NCBI RefSeq assembly: GCF_024055665.1
Contig: NZ_JAMXMC010000006.1
Coordinates: 124,001 to 188,000 of the forward strand
Source: Ideonella oryzae
Lineage (GTDB): Bacteria; Pseudomonadota; Gammaproteobacteria; Burkholderiales; Burkholderiaceae_C
Reading direction: 5' to 3'
Length of the DNA stretch: 64,000 bases
Shown piece after piece: positions 1 to 10,594 of this stretch. Within the stretch, counting starts at the first letter, position 1, and every line of letters starts with the position of its first letter. The notes beneath the pieces were generated by a model. It was not told where the DNA came from and did not search any database. It worked only from the letters and a program-made list of their open reading frames with translations. The position numbers were made by a program, and so were the translations under genes.

Positions 1-314
1 CGGTGCTCCTGGGCCCGGGGTGCGGGCCGTGATGGGAGGCACGGTGCCGATCGGCACGTCCACCGCCCCCGGGAATGGGGACAGGGGGTCGCGTCCACCG
101 GCAGGTGGCCTCTTGAAGTGTTTGGCCGGGGCCCGAAGGACCCTGCCGCTCCAAGAGCAATGACCCGCCGGCCGCCGCCTCCGGGGAGGACGGCTGCGCG
201 ACTGAACGCTTCTACTCTTGACCGGAATCTAGCAGGAACCGGGCCATGGCCCGCGGGCCGCCCGGCGGCTGAAAAGGCACTGCGGCAGTGCGGGCGCCGC
301 GGCCGCGGGCCGGG
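1..314. other. Gene-free left edge with a perfect 14-bp palindrome
   Basis: I see no convincing coding region here. The short plus-strand reading frame that crosses into the TfoX gene is arginine/proline-rich and looks like an antisense shadow. A perfect 14-bp palindrome (GTGCCGATCGGCAC) lies at 44-57 and could be an operator or methylation-type site for a gene left of the window. The stretch also lies downstream of the leftward TfoX gene, but no clear T-tract terminator is visible. Confidence 0.4.
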
Positions 315-680
315 TCAGCGCGCCGGCTTGGGGCGTTGCCCCGTGGCGGCGCGCGGCTGGCGGGCGGGCCGGGGCTTCGGTTCGGGCAGCGCGTCGGCCG
401 TGGCGCAGATCAGCTGGGCCAGGCGCTGCCGGTCCTCCAGCTCGTCGCTCAGCAGGAAGTGCGGCTTGGCCCCGGGGTAGGGAAAGCCGTCCACCACCGG
501 GTCCAGCAGGGCGCGGCCGGCCTCGGTGGGCTTGAGGAAGCACTGGTTGTCGCACAGAAAGGCCACCACCTTGCCGTGCCGGTAGAGCGCGTACTCGCCG
601 AACATCTTGCGGTGGGTGATGCCCGGCGTGCCCGCCAGCTGGTCCAGCACGAACTGGAGGAAATCGACATCGGTGGCCAT
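315..680 (-). CDS. TfoX N-terminal domain protein
   Basis: A 121-aa protein matching the TfoX N-terminal family, a small fold found in the competence regulator TfoX/Sxy and in many stand-alone proteins of unclear function. Visible family features are the early MFGEYALY-type segment (about residues 26-33), followed by VVAFLCDNQCFLKPT and the PHFLLSDEL segment near residue 80. The C terminus is a basic, proline-rich tail with no domain. It lacks the TfoX C-terminal half, so a competence role should not be assumed. It sits 32 bp beyond the end of the di-heme oxidoreductase gene on the same strand and may be the last gene of that transcript. Family call is firm; cellular role unknown. Confidence 0.82.
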   Translation of the reverse strand: MATDVDFLQFVLDQLAGTPGITHRKMFGEYALYRHGKVVAFLCDNQCFLKPTEAGRALLDPVVDGFPYPGAKPHFLLSDELEDRQRLAQLICATADALPEPKPRPARQPRAATGQRPKPAR

Positions 681-712
681 GGCGGCATGCTAAGCCGGCT
701 GCAGCCCCCCGC

Positions 713-2119
<1,407 letters not shown>

Positions 2120-2131
2120 GCGGCGCCCCCC

Positions 2132-3496
2132 TCACGCCAGCCCGGCCGCGGGCTCGCGCGCCAGGATCTGCCGTGCCGCCTGCAGCCGCGCGTCGCGGTC
2201 GGCCGCCCAGTGGGCGAGCAGCACGCCGCGGGCCGGGTCGGGTGCGGGTTCGTCCTGACCGGGACGGCGCTCGGGCCAGGCCAAGCGCTGGCGCAGCGCC
2301 GGATCGTCCTGCTGAGCCTGTGACACCGGCGGGGCGCTGAGCAGGGCCCGGGCCTCGCGCAGCGCCCCGGCGCCCGGACGGGCGGCCTCCGCCCGGTGCA
2401 GGGCCGCCCACAGCGCCGCCTGCTCACCATGGCGCTGCACCAGGGCCAGGTCGAACAGCGCGGCCACCAGGCCGTTGCGCTCGCGGGTCAGGCTGCCGTC
2501 GTAGGCCAGGTTGCCGGGGGCGAAGGGCCGGGCCGGCAGGTCCGGATGGGCGCCATAGAGGCCCGGCCGCACCGGCAGCCGGCGCACGTCCGGGTGCAGC
2601 AGCAGGGTCTGACCCGGCTCGGACAGGCACAGCGCCGCGAAGGCCTGGGCCAGCACCGGGTGCGGCGCATCGGCCAGCACCCCGATCTGCGCCGGGTTGT
2701 AGGCGGTGCGCCGGGGGTAGACGAAGGCCAGCGGCGCGCCGCCGGCGATGGCCTGGTTGGCGAAGAAGTCGATCGTCAGCCGCGCCGCGCGCGCGCCGCT
2801 GACCACCTGGTCGGGCCCGGGGCTGGCATCGCTGGCGGCGCCGAAGTCGGCGTTGGCACCCAGCGCGGCCAGCAGGGCCCAACCCGCGTCCCAGCCAGAG
2901 CCTTGCAGCAGAGTCTCGATCAGCACCGGGGCAAAGCCGATCCGGCCGGGGATGGGGATCTGGATCTGGCCAGCGTAGGCGGGGTGGACCAGATCGGCCC
3001 AGTCCCGGGGCGCTGGCCGACCCAGCCGCCGCACCGCCGCCGGGTGGTAGGCGATGCCGTAGCCGGCCAGCTCGAAGGCGGCGTAGCGACCCTGCAGGTC
3101 GTCGATGGGCCGGCCGGCCACCGCATGGGCCAGCGCCCGACCTTCGCGCCGCGTGGCCTGCAGCGGGGCGAAGCGCCCTTCGCCCGCCAGCGCGCTGAAG
3201 TTGCCGGGCGCGGGCGCCCAGTAGACATCCACCTCGCCCCGGCTGCGGCGCAGGTAGGCCAGGGCGTCGGCCGACTGACGCCAGAGGATCTCCACCCGCG
3301 TGCCGGGGTGCAGGCGCTCGAACAGCGCCTGGTAGCGCACGCTGAGTTCCTCGGCATAGCTGGTGAGCACGACCACGGTGCCGGCGCCGATGCCGGCGCC
3401 CGGCTCGGCCCCCTGGGCCCAACCGGTGCCGCCGGCTAGGCCCGCGGCCAGGCCGCGCAGCCAGTCGCGGCGGGTCCATCGTGAGGTGGATGTCAT
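2132..3496 (-). CDS. Tat-exported ABC solute-binding protein, Fe3+/SfuA-like fold, with C-terminal extension
   Basis: A 454-aa extracellular solute-binding protein. The N terminus carries a twin-arginine motif (TRRDWLRG, residues 8-15) before a short hydrophobic stretch, implying Tat export. Residues about 40-340 resemble periplasmic binding proteins of the iron/polyamine class: an opening VVLTSYAEEL strand, a VDVYWAP segment, and a later TIDFFANQAI-type region. The last ~100 residues are Ala/Arg-rich and helical, beyond the usual length. It has a good Shine-Dalgarno (GGAGG) and follows the TonB receptor by 13 bp. No permease or ATPase gene accompanies it here, so it may share a transporter elsewhere or work with the receptor. 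Iron as ligand is inference from fold class. Confidence 0.75.
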   Translation of the reverse strand: MTSTSRWTRRDWLRGLAAGLAGGTGWAQGAEPGAGIGAGTVVVLTSYAEELSVRYQALFERLHPGTRVEILWRQSADALAYLRRSRGEVDVYWAPAPGNFSALAGEGRFAPLQATRREGRALAHAVAGRPIDDLQGRYAAFELAGYGIAYHPAAVRRLGRPAPRDWADLVHPAYAGQIQIPIPGRIGFAPVLIETLLQGSGWDAGWALLAALGANADFGAASDASPGPDQVVSGARAARLTIDFFANQAIAGGAPLAFVYPRRTAYNPAQIGVLADAPHPVLAQAFAALCLSEPGQTLLLHPDVRRLPVRPGLYGAHPDLPARPFAPGNLAYDGSLTRERNGLVAALFDLALVQRHGEQAALWAALHRAEAARPGAGALREARALLSAPPVSQAQQDDPALRQRLAWPERRPGQDEPAPDPARGVLLAHWAADRDARLQAARQILAREPAAGLA

Positions 3497-3509
3497 GGGT
3501 GGCCTCCGA

Positions 3510-5528
3510 TCAGAAACGCCCGAGCGCCGTCAGCACGAAGTTGCGACCTTCCTGCGGGTAGCCGGCCGTGGTGGCGTAGTTGCGGTCCAGCAGGTTGCGC
3601 GCGGCCAGCGAGAACTCCACCGTCGGCGTGAGCTGCAGCGCCGCCTTCAGCCCCCACAGCGGGTAGGCGCCCAAGCGGGTGTAGCCGCTGCCTGTGGCGG
3701 CGCTGGACCAACGGGCGCCGGAATATTCCAGGTTGGGCATCACGCTCAACTCGGGCGTGGGCTGCCAGCGTGCCCACAACAAGGCCTTGTTGCGCGGGGT
3801 GGTGGTCAGGCGGGCCGTGTCGTCGTTGGGGTTGTCCAGCGACGTGACCACGTAGCTGTAGTTGCCGCCCCAGGCCAGGGTGGGTGTGAGGGTGGCGCTC
3901 AACGCCAGCTCCAGGCCCCGGTAGGTGGCCTCGCCCACGTTCTGGCTCTGGCTGTAGGTGCTGCCGTTGTAGTCGATGTTGACCGACTGGATGGCGTCCT
4001 TGACCTGGCTGTGGAACAGCGTGGCCGTGCCATGCCAGCCTGGGCTCAGATCGTCTTCGATGCCCAGCTCCAGGTTGAGCGCGCGCTCGGGCTTCAGCCC
4101 CGGGTTGGAGATGGCCCCGCCGAAGCGCGAGGAAAAGCGCTCGAACATGGTGGGAAAGCGGGTACGGTCCGACGCCGAGAGATGCAGCTTGCCGCTGGCC
4201 CGGTACTGCCACAGCAGCGCGGCCTGGCCGTTGGTGGCATGGCTGTCGGCGGTGGGCTGATCGAACAGGCCGGTGCCGCTGGCGTATTCCTGGGCCTCCA
4301 GGGTCTTGCGCTGGTCGCGGCTCAGGCCCCCCACCAGTTGCCAGCCAGGGGCGAAGCGCCAGCTGTCCTCCAGCGCGACGGAATAGACATCCTCCACCGT
4401 GTTCTGCTTGGGTTCGGTGAAGTCCGTGGCGTAGGTGGTCTGCCATTCGCTGTGGTCGTCGCGCCGCCAGTGCAGCGCGGCCTTGAGCGTCTGCTGCGGC
4501 AGCACGGTGGTGCCCAGCTCGGCGCTGGCGCCCTTGGCGTTGTCGTCGTAGTGGCTGATCCAGTTCTGCGCGCCGGTCTTGACGGTGTAGGCCAGCAGGT
4601 CGTTGACGAAGGCGTTGTAGTAAAGCTTGGTCTTGAGCTCCCAACCCGATGCCAGCTCGGTGCGGGTGAGCGCATAGAGGCTCCAGGTGTCCCATTTGGG
4701 CCAGTCCCACCACTGGCTGTCCGCGGCCTCGGTCGAGCCGCTCTGGGACTTCTTGCCACTCTGGGTCACGAAGTTCAGCGAGTACTCGTCCACCGCATTG
4801 GGTGTGAGGCCGGCCTTGAGGTTGACCCGCCAGTCGCGCTTGTGGCTGTGGTCGCGGTCGCCGCCGTCCTCGTAGGCGGTGGGCAGGTAGTTGTGCGACA
4901 GCGCCCACTGGTCCACCACCCGCTGCTCGGCGCTGGCCTGCAGGTAGTAGCCTTCCTGGCGGGTGCCCACATTGGCGTACAGCGTGCTGCCGTTGTACTG
5001 GCCCGAGCCCCCCAGCAGCAGCGACGTGCGCGCCTCGGCTTCGAAGGGCTTGACCGGCTTGCGGGTCACCAGGTTGATGGCACCGCCCATGCCGTCGGGC
5101 CCGTTGAGCACCGAGACATAGCCCTTGGACACCTGGATCTCGGCCAGGTCCGGCGTGAGGAAGCGGTCGAAGTCGATGCGGTTGTCGGCCGGCAGGTACA
5201 GGCGGATGCCGTCCATCAGCAGCGGCACCTGCCAGCGGTCGAAGCCGCGCACGCTGATCAGCGCCTCGTTGCGCCGGCCCGAGCCGGCGGTGCTGGCCAC
5301 GCCGGGCACCAGGTTCAGCGCATCGGCCAGGCCGTCCTTGCTGAAGTCCTGCAGTTGCTGGGCATCCAGCGTGTCGGTGGCCAGCGCCGGGCTGGCGGGC
5401 GTCTGGCCCACCACGCTGATCTGGCCCAGCGTGAAGACCGGGGTGGCGGCGTCCTGGGCCGCGGCGTGAAGACCGAAGGTCAGCGCGATGGCCGCGGCCA
5501 CGGCGTTCAGGATCCTCGGGTGCTGCAT
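3510..5528 (-). CDS. TonB-dependent outer-membrane receptor
   Basis: A 672-aa receptor starting at the Met that begins a clear signal peptide ending near AAAQ; a reading frame continues 24 codons upstream, but only this start has a good ribosome site (AGGAAGAG, 7-8 bp upstream). The plug domain shows the GVASTAG and ISVRGFDR motifs and the DGMGGAINLVTRKP segment typical of TonB receptors. The protein ends in alternating residues closing with F (LTALGRF), the outer-membrane beta-barrel signature. It is the first gene of a three-gene operon with the solute-binding protein and the di-heme oxidoreductase. A siderophore or metal-complex substrate is likely from this context but is not shown by the sequence. 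Confidence 0.9.
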   Translation of the reverse strand: MQHPRILNAVAAAIALTFGLHAAAQDAATPVFTLGQISVVGQTPASPALATDTLDAQQLQDFSKDGLADALNLVPGVASTAGSGRRNEALISVRGFDRWQVPLLMDGIRLYLPADNRIDFDRFLTPDLAEIQVSKGYVSVLNGPDGMGGAINLVTRKPVKPFEAEARTSLLLGGSGQYNGSTLYANVGTRQEGYYLQASAEQRVVDQWALSHNYLPTAYEDGGDRDHSHKRDWRVNLKAGLTPNAVDEYSLNFVTQSGKKSQSGSTEAADSQWWDWPKWDTWSLYALTRTELASGWELKTKLYYNAFVNDLLAYTVKTGAQNWISHYDDNAKGASAELGTTVLPQQTLKAALHWRRDDHSEWQTTYATDFTEPKQNTVEDVYSVALEDSWRFAPGWQLVGGLSRDQRKTLEAQEYASGTGLFDQPTADSHATNGQAALLWQYRASGKLHLSASDRTRFPTMFERFSSRFGGAISNPGLKPERALNLELGIEDDLSPGWHGTATLFHSQVKDAIQSVNIDYNGSTYSQSQNVGEATYRGLELALSATLTPTLAWGGNYSYVVTSLDNPNDDTARLTTTPRNKALLWARWQPTPELSVMPNLEYSGARWSSAATGSGYTRLGAYPLWGLKAALQLTPTVEFSLAARNLLDRNYATTAGYPQEGRNFVLTALGRF

Positions 5529-5768
5529 GGAACTCTTCCTCTCGTGTGAAGTGTGGGGACACCGAGGAAGCGCAATATACATACCAATATAACGATCCAC
5601 CTCAAGAGATCACACCAGAGGCCAGTTCTCCCTCGGAAAGACCGGCCTGCTGCTGCGTTCATGACGCCCCGGAAGGCGTTGACAACACGACATCGGGCCG
5701 GTCACGTTGTATTGTTTACAACATAGCGAACACGGATCGAAGTCCGGTCCCGCCGGGCCTGTGGTGAC
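5529..5768. promoter_or_regulatory. Upstream region of the TonB-receptor operon, with operator-like inverted repeat
   Basis: Gene-free and strikingly AT-richer than its surroundings. Around 5573-5600 there is a direct repeat of CAATATA (12 bp apart) in an AT-rich patch suited to a leftward promoter. At 5706-5722 lies an inverted repeat GTTGTA-TTGTT-TACAAC, operator-like, about 180 bp upstream of the receptor start. I found no match to the classical Fur 19-bp box or to a cobalamin riboswitch B12 box. The region also lies just upstream of the operon and downstream of nothing else on the minus strand except the esterase gene end at 5769. Confidence 0.45.
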
Positions 5769-6848
5769 TCAGCGGCTCAGGCCGCGCCGCTTCTCGCGGA
5801 AGAAGGCCCAGGCCTCGTCGGCCACCTCCAGATCGCCGCTCTGGCGGCCCACCAGCAGGCTGTAGGCCGCCGAGACGCGGTGGGCCACGCTGGGCTCGAC
5901 ATGGCCACCGCCATCGATGCGCAGCAGCTCGATCTGCAGGCCGCCGGGCTGGGCGCCCCAGACGGTGCGCTGGGCGCGGGTGGGATCGGCCGGATCGCGG
6001 TGGGGCAAGGACTCGCTGCGCGTCGGCTCGCCGAACAGGCTGTCGCGCTCGCGCCAGCGCATCACCGTGGCCTCGGCCCCGATCACCCGGCCGCGGCGCC
6101 CTTCCTGCCGCTTGCCCACCGGGCCACCATCCCAGGGGACGATGCCGTCGGCCGTGCCGCCCACCATCAGCAGCGACAGCGGCGCCTTGATCGACGGACA
6201 GCGGCTGTCGGTGGCCATGGAGGCGCTGACCGCGGCCACGCCGGCCAAGCGGTCGCCGGCCTCCATCGCGTAGCGCAGGGCCATCATGCCGCCGTTGGAC
6301 ATGCCCATCAGGTAGACGCGCGCCGGGTCGGCCCCATGGTGGGCCACGGCCTCGTCGATCAGGGCGCTGATCAGGCCCACGTCGTCGGACGTGGGGTTGG
6401 TCTGGGTGTCGCGTCGGCAGTCGTTCCAGCCGGACTTCTGGTCGCCGCCGGCCAGGCCGTCAGGGGCGGCCACCAGCAGGCCCTCGCGCTGGCCGATGGC
6501 CAGCCACTGCGACAAGGGGGCGGCCGTGCGCTCCTGGGCCAGGGTCTGGGCGGCCGAGCCGCCATGGCCGTGCAGCAGGATGACCAGCGGGCGCGGGCCG
6601 GCCGGCGCATGCGCGGGCACGGCCAGCAGCACGCGGCGCGGGCCCTCGGGGCGGGGCAGGGTCAGGGCCTGCGGCGCCGGGGACGCAGCGGCTGCGGAGC
6701 TCGGGGCCGGGGATGCGGCCGCGGGCGCCCCGCTGGCCACCGTGGCCGCGGCCAGCAAGCACGCGCCCAGCAGGGCCCGTGCACCGGTCAGCCCTGTGCG
6801 CCCGCCCCATCCACGCCCGCGGGCGCCTTCACCGATCCCTTGCCTCAT
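5769..6848 (-). CDS. Secreted PHB depolymerase / feruloyl esterase-like alpha/beta hydrolase (LpqC family)
   Basis: A 359-aa alpha/beta hydrolase with an N-terminal export signal (hydrophobic residues about 22-40) and an Ala/Pro/Ser-rich linker to residue ~65. Family marks: oxyanion-hole region ILLHGHGG (about 90-97), WNDCRRD (141-147), DDVGLI (155-160), and the nucleophile elbow GMSNGG with Ser184. A GTADGIVPWDGG segment supplies the likely acid residue and GGGHVEP the likely catalytic His. These match the poly(3-hydroxybutyrate) depolymerase/LpqC group that also includes feruloyl and acetylxylan esterases, so the true ester substrate is uncertain. It stands alone: its neighbours belong to unrelated pathways. 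Confidence 0.82.
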   Translation of the reverse strand: MRQGIGEGARGRGWGGRTGLTGARALLGACLLAAATVASGAPAAASPAPSSAAAASPAPQALTLPRPEGPRRVLLAVPAHAPAGPRPLVILLHGHGGSAAQTLAQERTAAPLSQWLAIGQREGLLVAAPDGLAGGDQKSGWNDCRRDTQTNPTSDDVGLISALIDEAVAHHGADPARVYLMGMSNGGMMALRYAMEAGDRLAGVAAVSASMATDSRCPSIKAPLSLLMVGGTADGIVPWDGGPVGKRQEGRRGRVIGAEATVMRWRERDSLFGEPTRSESLPHRDPADPTRAQRTVWGAQPGGLQIELLRIDGGGHVEPSVAHRVSAAYSLLVGRQSGDLEVADEAWAFFREKRRGLSR

Positions 6849-6899
6849 GCCTGCTCCGTGCGCCGCCCGGACCTGCTGCCGGCGCCGCCCGGGGCGGCG

Positions 6900-7808
6900 T
6901 CAGTGCGGCGGGCGGCGGTCGCGATGGTACGCGCCCGTGCCGCGGTGCAGCACGGTGTCGCCGGGCTGCAGGGCACCGGGCTCGAAGGTCTGGGCCCCGG
7001 CCACCTGCGCATACACCGGCCCGAAGTCGACCCGCGCCAGCGCCAGAAGTTCATCCAGGTCCTGCAGCACGAAGTAGCACTCCTGGAAGTCGTCGATGCG
7101 GTAGCGGGTGCGCATGACCCGCTCCAGCACGAAGCGCACGCGGTGCGGCGAGGGGTCGTCCAGGCAGAAGCGGCTTTCGCTGTAGGACGAGGCGATGCCC
7201 GCGCCGTAGAGCCGCAGGCCCTCGGGCTGTATCACCAGGCCGAACTCCACCGTGTACCAGTAGACCCGGGCCAGCTCGGCCAGCATGCCCAGGCGCTGGG
7301 CCCGCAGCCCACCCACGCCATAGGCCTGCATGTAGTCGGCCATGACCGGGTTCATCAGCATCGGCACATGGCCGAAGACGTCGTGGAAGACGTCGGGCTC
7401 CTGCAGGTAGTCAAGCTGGTCGGCCCGGCGGATGAACTGGCCGGACGGGAAGCGCCGGTGCGCCAGGTGGTCGAAGAAGACCTCGTCGGGCACCAGGCCG
7501 GGCACGGCCACCACCTGCCAGCCGGTGGCCTTCATCAGCACGTCGCTGAGGGCCTCGAAGTCGGGGATGCGGTCGGGCGCGATGGGCAGGGCGTCCAGGC
7601 CCTTGAGGAAGGCGTCGCAGGCGCGGCCGGGCAGCAGCCGGCACTGGCGTTCGAACAGGGTGGCCCAGGTGGCGTGTTCGGCCGGGGTGTAGGCCGCACA
7701 GTCCTGGGGGATGGTCCAGTCGGCGCTGTGCGGGCGGCCCGCCTCGCCGGCGGCCAGGCCGTGCAGGGTGGGCGGCTCGGGCCGCACCGGGGGGAGTTGG
7801 GTCTTCAT
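6900..7808 (-). CDS. phhA: Phenylalanine 4-monooxygenase (phenylalanine hydroxylase)
   Basis: A 302-aa monomeric bacterial phenylalanine hydroxylase, which converts phenylalanine to tyrosine using tetrahydropterin, O2 and Fe(II). The start chosen gives the standard length for this family and creates an ATGA overlap with the upstream gene. Visible signatures are the acidic-aromatic [19 protein letters not shown] region with both iron-binding histidines, and [10 protein letters not shown] supplying the Glu ligand. It is the second gene of the phhB-phhA pair, and the two act in sequence: the pterin carbinolamine made here is dehydrated by PhhB. No sensor/activator (PhhR-like) gene is adjacent. 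Confidence 0.95.
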   Translation of the reverse strand: MKTQLPPVRPEPPTLHGLAAGEAGRPHSADWTIPQDCAAYTPAEHATWATLFERQCRLLPGRACDAFLKGLDALPIAPDRIPDFEALSDVLMKATGWQVVAVPGLVPDEVFFDHLAHRRFPSGQFIRRADQLDYLQEPDVFHDVFGHVPMLMNPVMADYMQAYGVGGLRAQRLGMLAELARVYWYTVEFGLVIQPEGLRLYGAGIASSYSESRFCLDDPSPHRVRFVLERVMRTRYRIDDFQECYFVLQDLDELLALARVDFGPVYAQVAGAQTFEPGALQPGDTVLHRGTGAYHRDRRPPH

Positions 7809-8113
7809 GGCTGGCCCCCGGTCAGCGCGGCATGCACCGCGTCGATGTGGCGGGCCAGGGCCAGGTCCTTGCCGGAGACGCCGCCGGCGTCGTGGGTGGT
7901 CAGGCGCACGTCCACGCGGTTGTAGACGTTGAACCACTCCGGGTGGTGGTCGTGCCGCTCCGCATGGAGGGCGACCTGGGTCATGAAGCCGAAGGCCTGG
8001 TTGAAATCGGCAAAGCGGAGGCTGCGGCGGATGGCCAGGCCTCCCTCTTCCAGCTGCCAGTGCGGCAGTTCTTCCAGGCTCGCGCGCAGGGTAGAGGCAT
8101 CGAGCTTGTCCAT
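7805..8113 (-). CDS. phhB: Pterin-4a-carbinolamine dehydratase
   Basis: A 102-aa protein that recycles the hydroxylated pterin cofactor produced by phenylalanine hydroxylase. Family residues are clear: [17 protein letters not shown] (about residues 52-68) with the active-site histidines, and [12 protein letters not shown] near residue 72-83. It overlaps phhA by 4 bp (ATGA), so the two are translationally coupled and made in step. Length is normal for the family. Confidence 0.95.
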   Translation of the reverse strand: MDKLDASTLRASLEELPHWQLEEGGLAIRRSLRFADFNQAFGFMTQVALHAERHDHHPEWFNVYNRVDVRLTTHDAGGVSGKDLALARHIDAVHAALTGGQP

Positions 8114-8186
8114 GCCAGCATGCTAGGTCGGCGCCAGCGGCCGACTCCTCCGGGGGAACCCTGGCGTCTGCGGCCCGGGACCGCGC

Positions 8187-8936
8187 TCAATGCGGGCGCA
8201 GGCGGTCGAAAGCGGCGGCCATCTCCTCGGCCGGCACCTCATGCACCGCGGCAGCGGCCAGCACGTCCTCGCCGGCCAGCCAGCGGGCCTCGGATTCGGG
8301 CGTGTCCAGCGCCAGCAGCAGGCCCTGGTTGAGCTCCACGCTGCCCCAGGGCAGGCCGGCCTCGCGCAGGGCCGATTGCAGCGCGTTCTGCACCAGCGCG
8401 CGCACCAGGTGGTGGCCGGCGCTGTAGGGCACCTCGTCGCGCGCGCCGCGGGCCGCGTCCACGCAGGCCTTCACGTCGTGCGAGGCATGGCCGCGGCAGG
8501 CCAGCGGCCGCACCTGGTAGATGACGCAGACGCCCTGGGCGATGAAGGGGCAGCGTTGGCGCAGGCCCACGCGCCGGGCCTCGTCCAGGCCCTCGGTCTG
8601 GGTGTTGGCCTCACGCAGCTGGGCCACCAGGTCGATGCCGCGGGCCTGCAGGGCCGGCTGCACCGCGCGCAGAAAGCGCGCCACCAGCATGACCTCGGGC
8701 ACGGTGGCCGTCACCCGCAGGGTGCAGCAGGTGGCGCAGCCACGGTGGCAGGCCAGCGGGGGTTCGTCCTCGCACTGGATGGCCACATTGCCATGGAAGC
8801 TGTCGAAGGCCTGGACCAGCAGGGCGGGCAGCAGATCGGGCCGGCCCTGGTGCAGCGCCAGCGTGGCGTCAAAAGCCCGGTGCAGATCCTGGTAGAAGTC
8901 CTGCGGCCCGCCGGCGGCCGCGTGGGGGGTGTTCAT
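8187..8936 (-). CDS. YkgJ-family cysteine-cluster protein
   Basis: A 249-aa protein with the conserved cysteines of the YkgJ/CxxxCxxC family, thought to bind zinc or an iron-sulfur cluster: CHRGCATCC in the N-terminal third, then CPFIAQGVC and LACRGH in the middle. The start at 8936 was chosen because GGAG lies 8-9 bp upstream and the residues before it look non-coding. Function is not established for the family; some members act in maturation or demethylation-like reactions. It precedes a GGDEF gene on the same strand (gap about 110 bp), with no obvious functional link. Confidence 0.8.
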   Translation of the reverse strand: MNTPHAAAGGPQDFYQDLHRAFDATLALHQGRPDLLPALLVQAFDSFHGNVAIQCEDEPPLACHRGCATCCTLRVTATVPEVMLVARFLRAVQPALQARGIDLVAQLREANTQTEGLDEARRVGLRQRCPFIAQGVCVIYQVRPLACRGHASHDVKACVDAARGARDEVPYSAGHHLVRALVQNALQSALREAGLPWGSVELNQGLLLALDTPESEARWLAGEDVLAAAAVHEVPAEEMAAAFDRLRPH

Positions 8937-9049
8937 CGACAACGCTCCGCGCGGACCCCCGTTGGCCCGCCCAAGCCGGCAAGTCTGGTGGCGCGCCCCC
9001 TGCCCCGGCTTGATCTGACGCAAGCCCCTGCGGCAGGCGGGGACGAAGC

Positions 9050-10534
9050 TCAGCCCGGCGTGGCGTCCTGGCCGCGGCGGTCGTGCGGCAGGCCTTCGTA
9101 GTAGGCCTTCTTCTGCTGGTACATCTGCTTGTCGGCCCGGTGCAGCGCAGCCTCCAGCCGCTCGCCCGGTCGGGAGATGGCCACCCCCACCGAAAAGGCC
9201 AGCGGCGTGCCGGCATGGAACTGGTTGTTGATGTCCACCAGGCCCTGCAGCTGGGCGATCAGCGCATCGGCCGCGGCCTGGTCGCCGCCAGGAATCAGCA
9301 CGGTGAACTCGTCACCGCCGATGCGGGCCGCCGTGGACGGGGCCTCGACCGCCTGGCTCAGCACCTCACCGACGCGGCGCAGCAGGGTGTCGCCCGCGCG
9401 GTGGCCTTGCTCGTCGTTGATCTGCTTGAGGCCATTGAGGTCCAGCAGCAGCAGGGCCACCGGTTGCACGTTCTTGCGCTCCAGGCGGTTGAGTTCGTCG
9501 TCGAAGAAGGAGCGGTTGCGCAGCCGGGTCAGCGCGTCGTGCTTGCCCAGGAACTCCAGATAGGCCTCGGCCTTCTTGCGGGCGGTGATGTCGGTCAGCG
9601 AGACCTGCACCAGCGACCAGTCGTGCTCATGCCCGGGCAGCACCGCGAACTGCAGGTGCACATGCAGCATCTCGCCGTCCAGCGCGTAGTTCACCGTCTC
9701 GCGCTGCTGGTAGAGCTTGCCCTCCCAGAGTTCGATGAGCTGCTCGGTGAAGGGTCGTCGCATCTCGTCGCGGAAGATGTCGGGCAGGCGGTGCAGCAGC
9801 GTGGCCTTGTCCGGCGCGCGGAACAGGGTGAGGGTCTGCCGGTTGATGTCGACGACGCGGATCTCGGCCATGCAGCGCTCGACGAACTCGGGATGCACGT
9901 CGGTGAAGACGCGGAAATCGGTGATGCCCTGCAGCCGCACGTCGTCGATCAGGCGCTTGACGGCGCTGAAGTCCTCCACCCACAGCGAGACCGGCGAGTG
10001 CTCGAACAGGCCCTGGGCGTAGCGCTCGCTGTGCTGGCGGGCCTGCAGGGCCTGCTCGCGGGCGCTGATGTCCTCCAGCGAGAACAGCACCCGGGCCCAG
10101 TCCTGCTCATGGCCGGGCAGCACCCGCACTTGCAGCGCCACGTCCAGGCGGCGGCCGTCCAGCGTGTAGTTGACGGTCTGGCTGGTGTAGCTGAGCGCAC
10201 CGGCCCAGAGCTGGGCCAATTCCTCGATGTGGTGGTCCAGCATGTCGTCGCGGAAGACGCGGCCCAGCTGGCTCAGCAGCTCGTCCTGGCTGGCCGCGCC
10301 GAACAGGTCCAGCGTGCGGCGGTTGACCCGCAGCACCCGGATGGCGCGGGTGCAGACCGCCACGCGCGAACGGTCGGCACGCAGCCAGGCGCGCAGGTCG
10401 CTCACGCCCTGGGCCCGCCACTGGGTGAACAGGGCCGCCACGCCGCTGAAATCCTCCAGCCACAGCGAAACCGGCGCCAGCTCGAACATCAGGGCGTCTT
10501 CGGGGGTGGCAACAGGCGATTCAGCAGAGGTCAC
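9050..10534 (-). CDS. PAS-PAS-GGDEF diguanylate cyclase
   Basis: A 494-aa cytosolic protein with no membrane segment. Two PAS-like sensor domains (about residues 15-135 and 165-290) are clearly duplicates of each other: each opens with SPVSLWxEDFS or APVSLWLEDFS, carries an R-V-x-R-x-T-L-x-L-F core, and is followed by FRDxM. The GGDEF domain (about 325-480) has an intact GGDEF at 406-410, so synthesis of cyclic-di-GMP from GTP is expected. The product-inhibition site RxxD is absent in the usual position five residues upstream, so allosteric feedback is probably missing. The input signal is unknown. Confidence 0.9.
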   Translation of the reverse strand: MTSAESPVATPEDALMFELAPVSLWLEDFSGVAALFTQWRAQGVSDLRAWLRADRSRVAVCTRAIRVLRVNRRTLDLFGAASQDELLSQLGRVFRDDMLDHHIEELAQLWAGALSYTSQTVNYTLDGRRLDVALQVRVLPGHEQDWARVLFSLEDISAREQALQARQHSERYAQGLFEHSPVSLWVEDFSAVKRLIDDVRLQGITDFRVFTDVHPEFVERCMAEIRVVDINRQTLTLFRAPDKATLLHRLPDIFRDEMRRPFTEQLIELWEGKLYQQRETVNYALDGEMLHVHLQFAVLPGHEHDWSLVQVSLTDITARKKAEAYLEFLGKHDALTRLRNRSFFDDELNRLERKNVQPVALLLLDLNGLKQINDEQGHRAGDTLLRRVGEVLSQAVEAPSTAARIGGDEFTVLIPGGDQAAADALIAQLQGLVDINNQFHAGTPLAFSVGVAISRPGERLEAALHRADKQMYQQKKAYYEGLPHDRRGQDATPG

Positions 10535-10594
10535 GGCGAGGCATCAGCACGGTGCCGCACCGGGCTGGCGCAGCGGGCCAACAGTCTCGCATGT

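Noticed and set aside
118-480. Plus-strand reading frame at the left edge
   Set aside because: Arg/Pro/Gly-rich, no ribosome site, overlaps the well-supported TfoX-domain gene.
5529-5768. Cobalamin riboswitch upstream of the TonB receptor
   Set aside because: No B12-box-like sequence or multi-stem layout could be found; the region is short and AT-rich.
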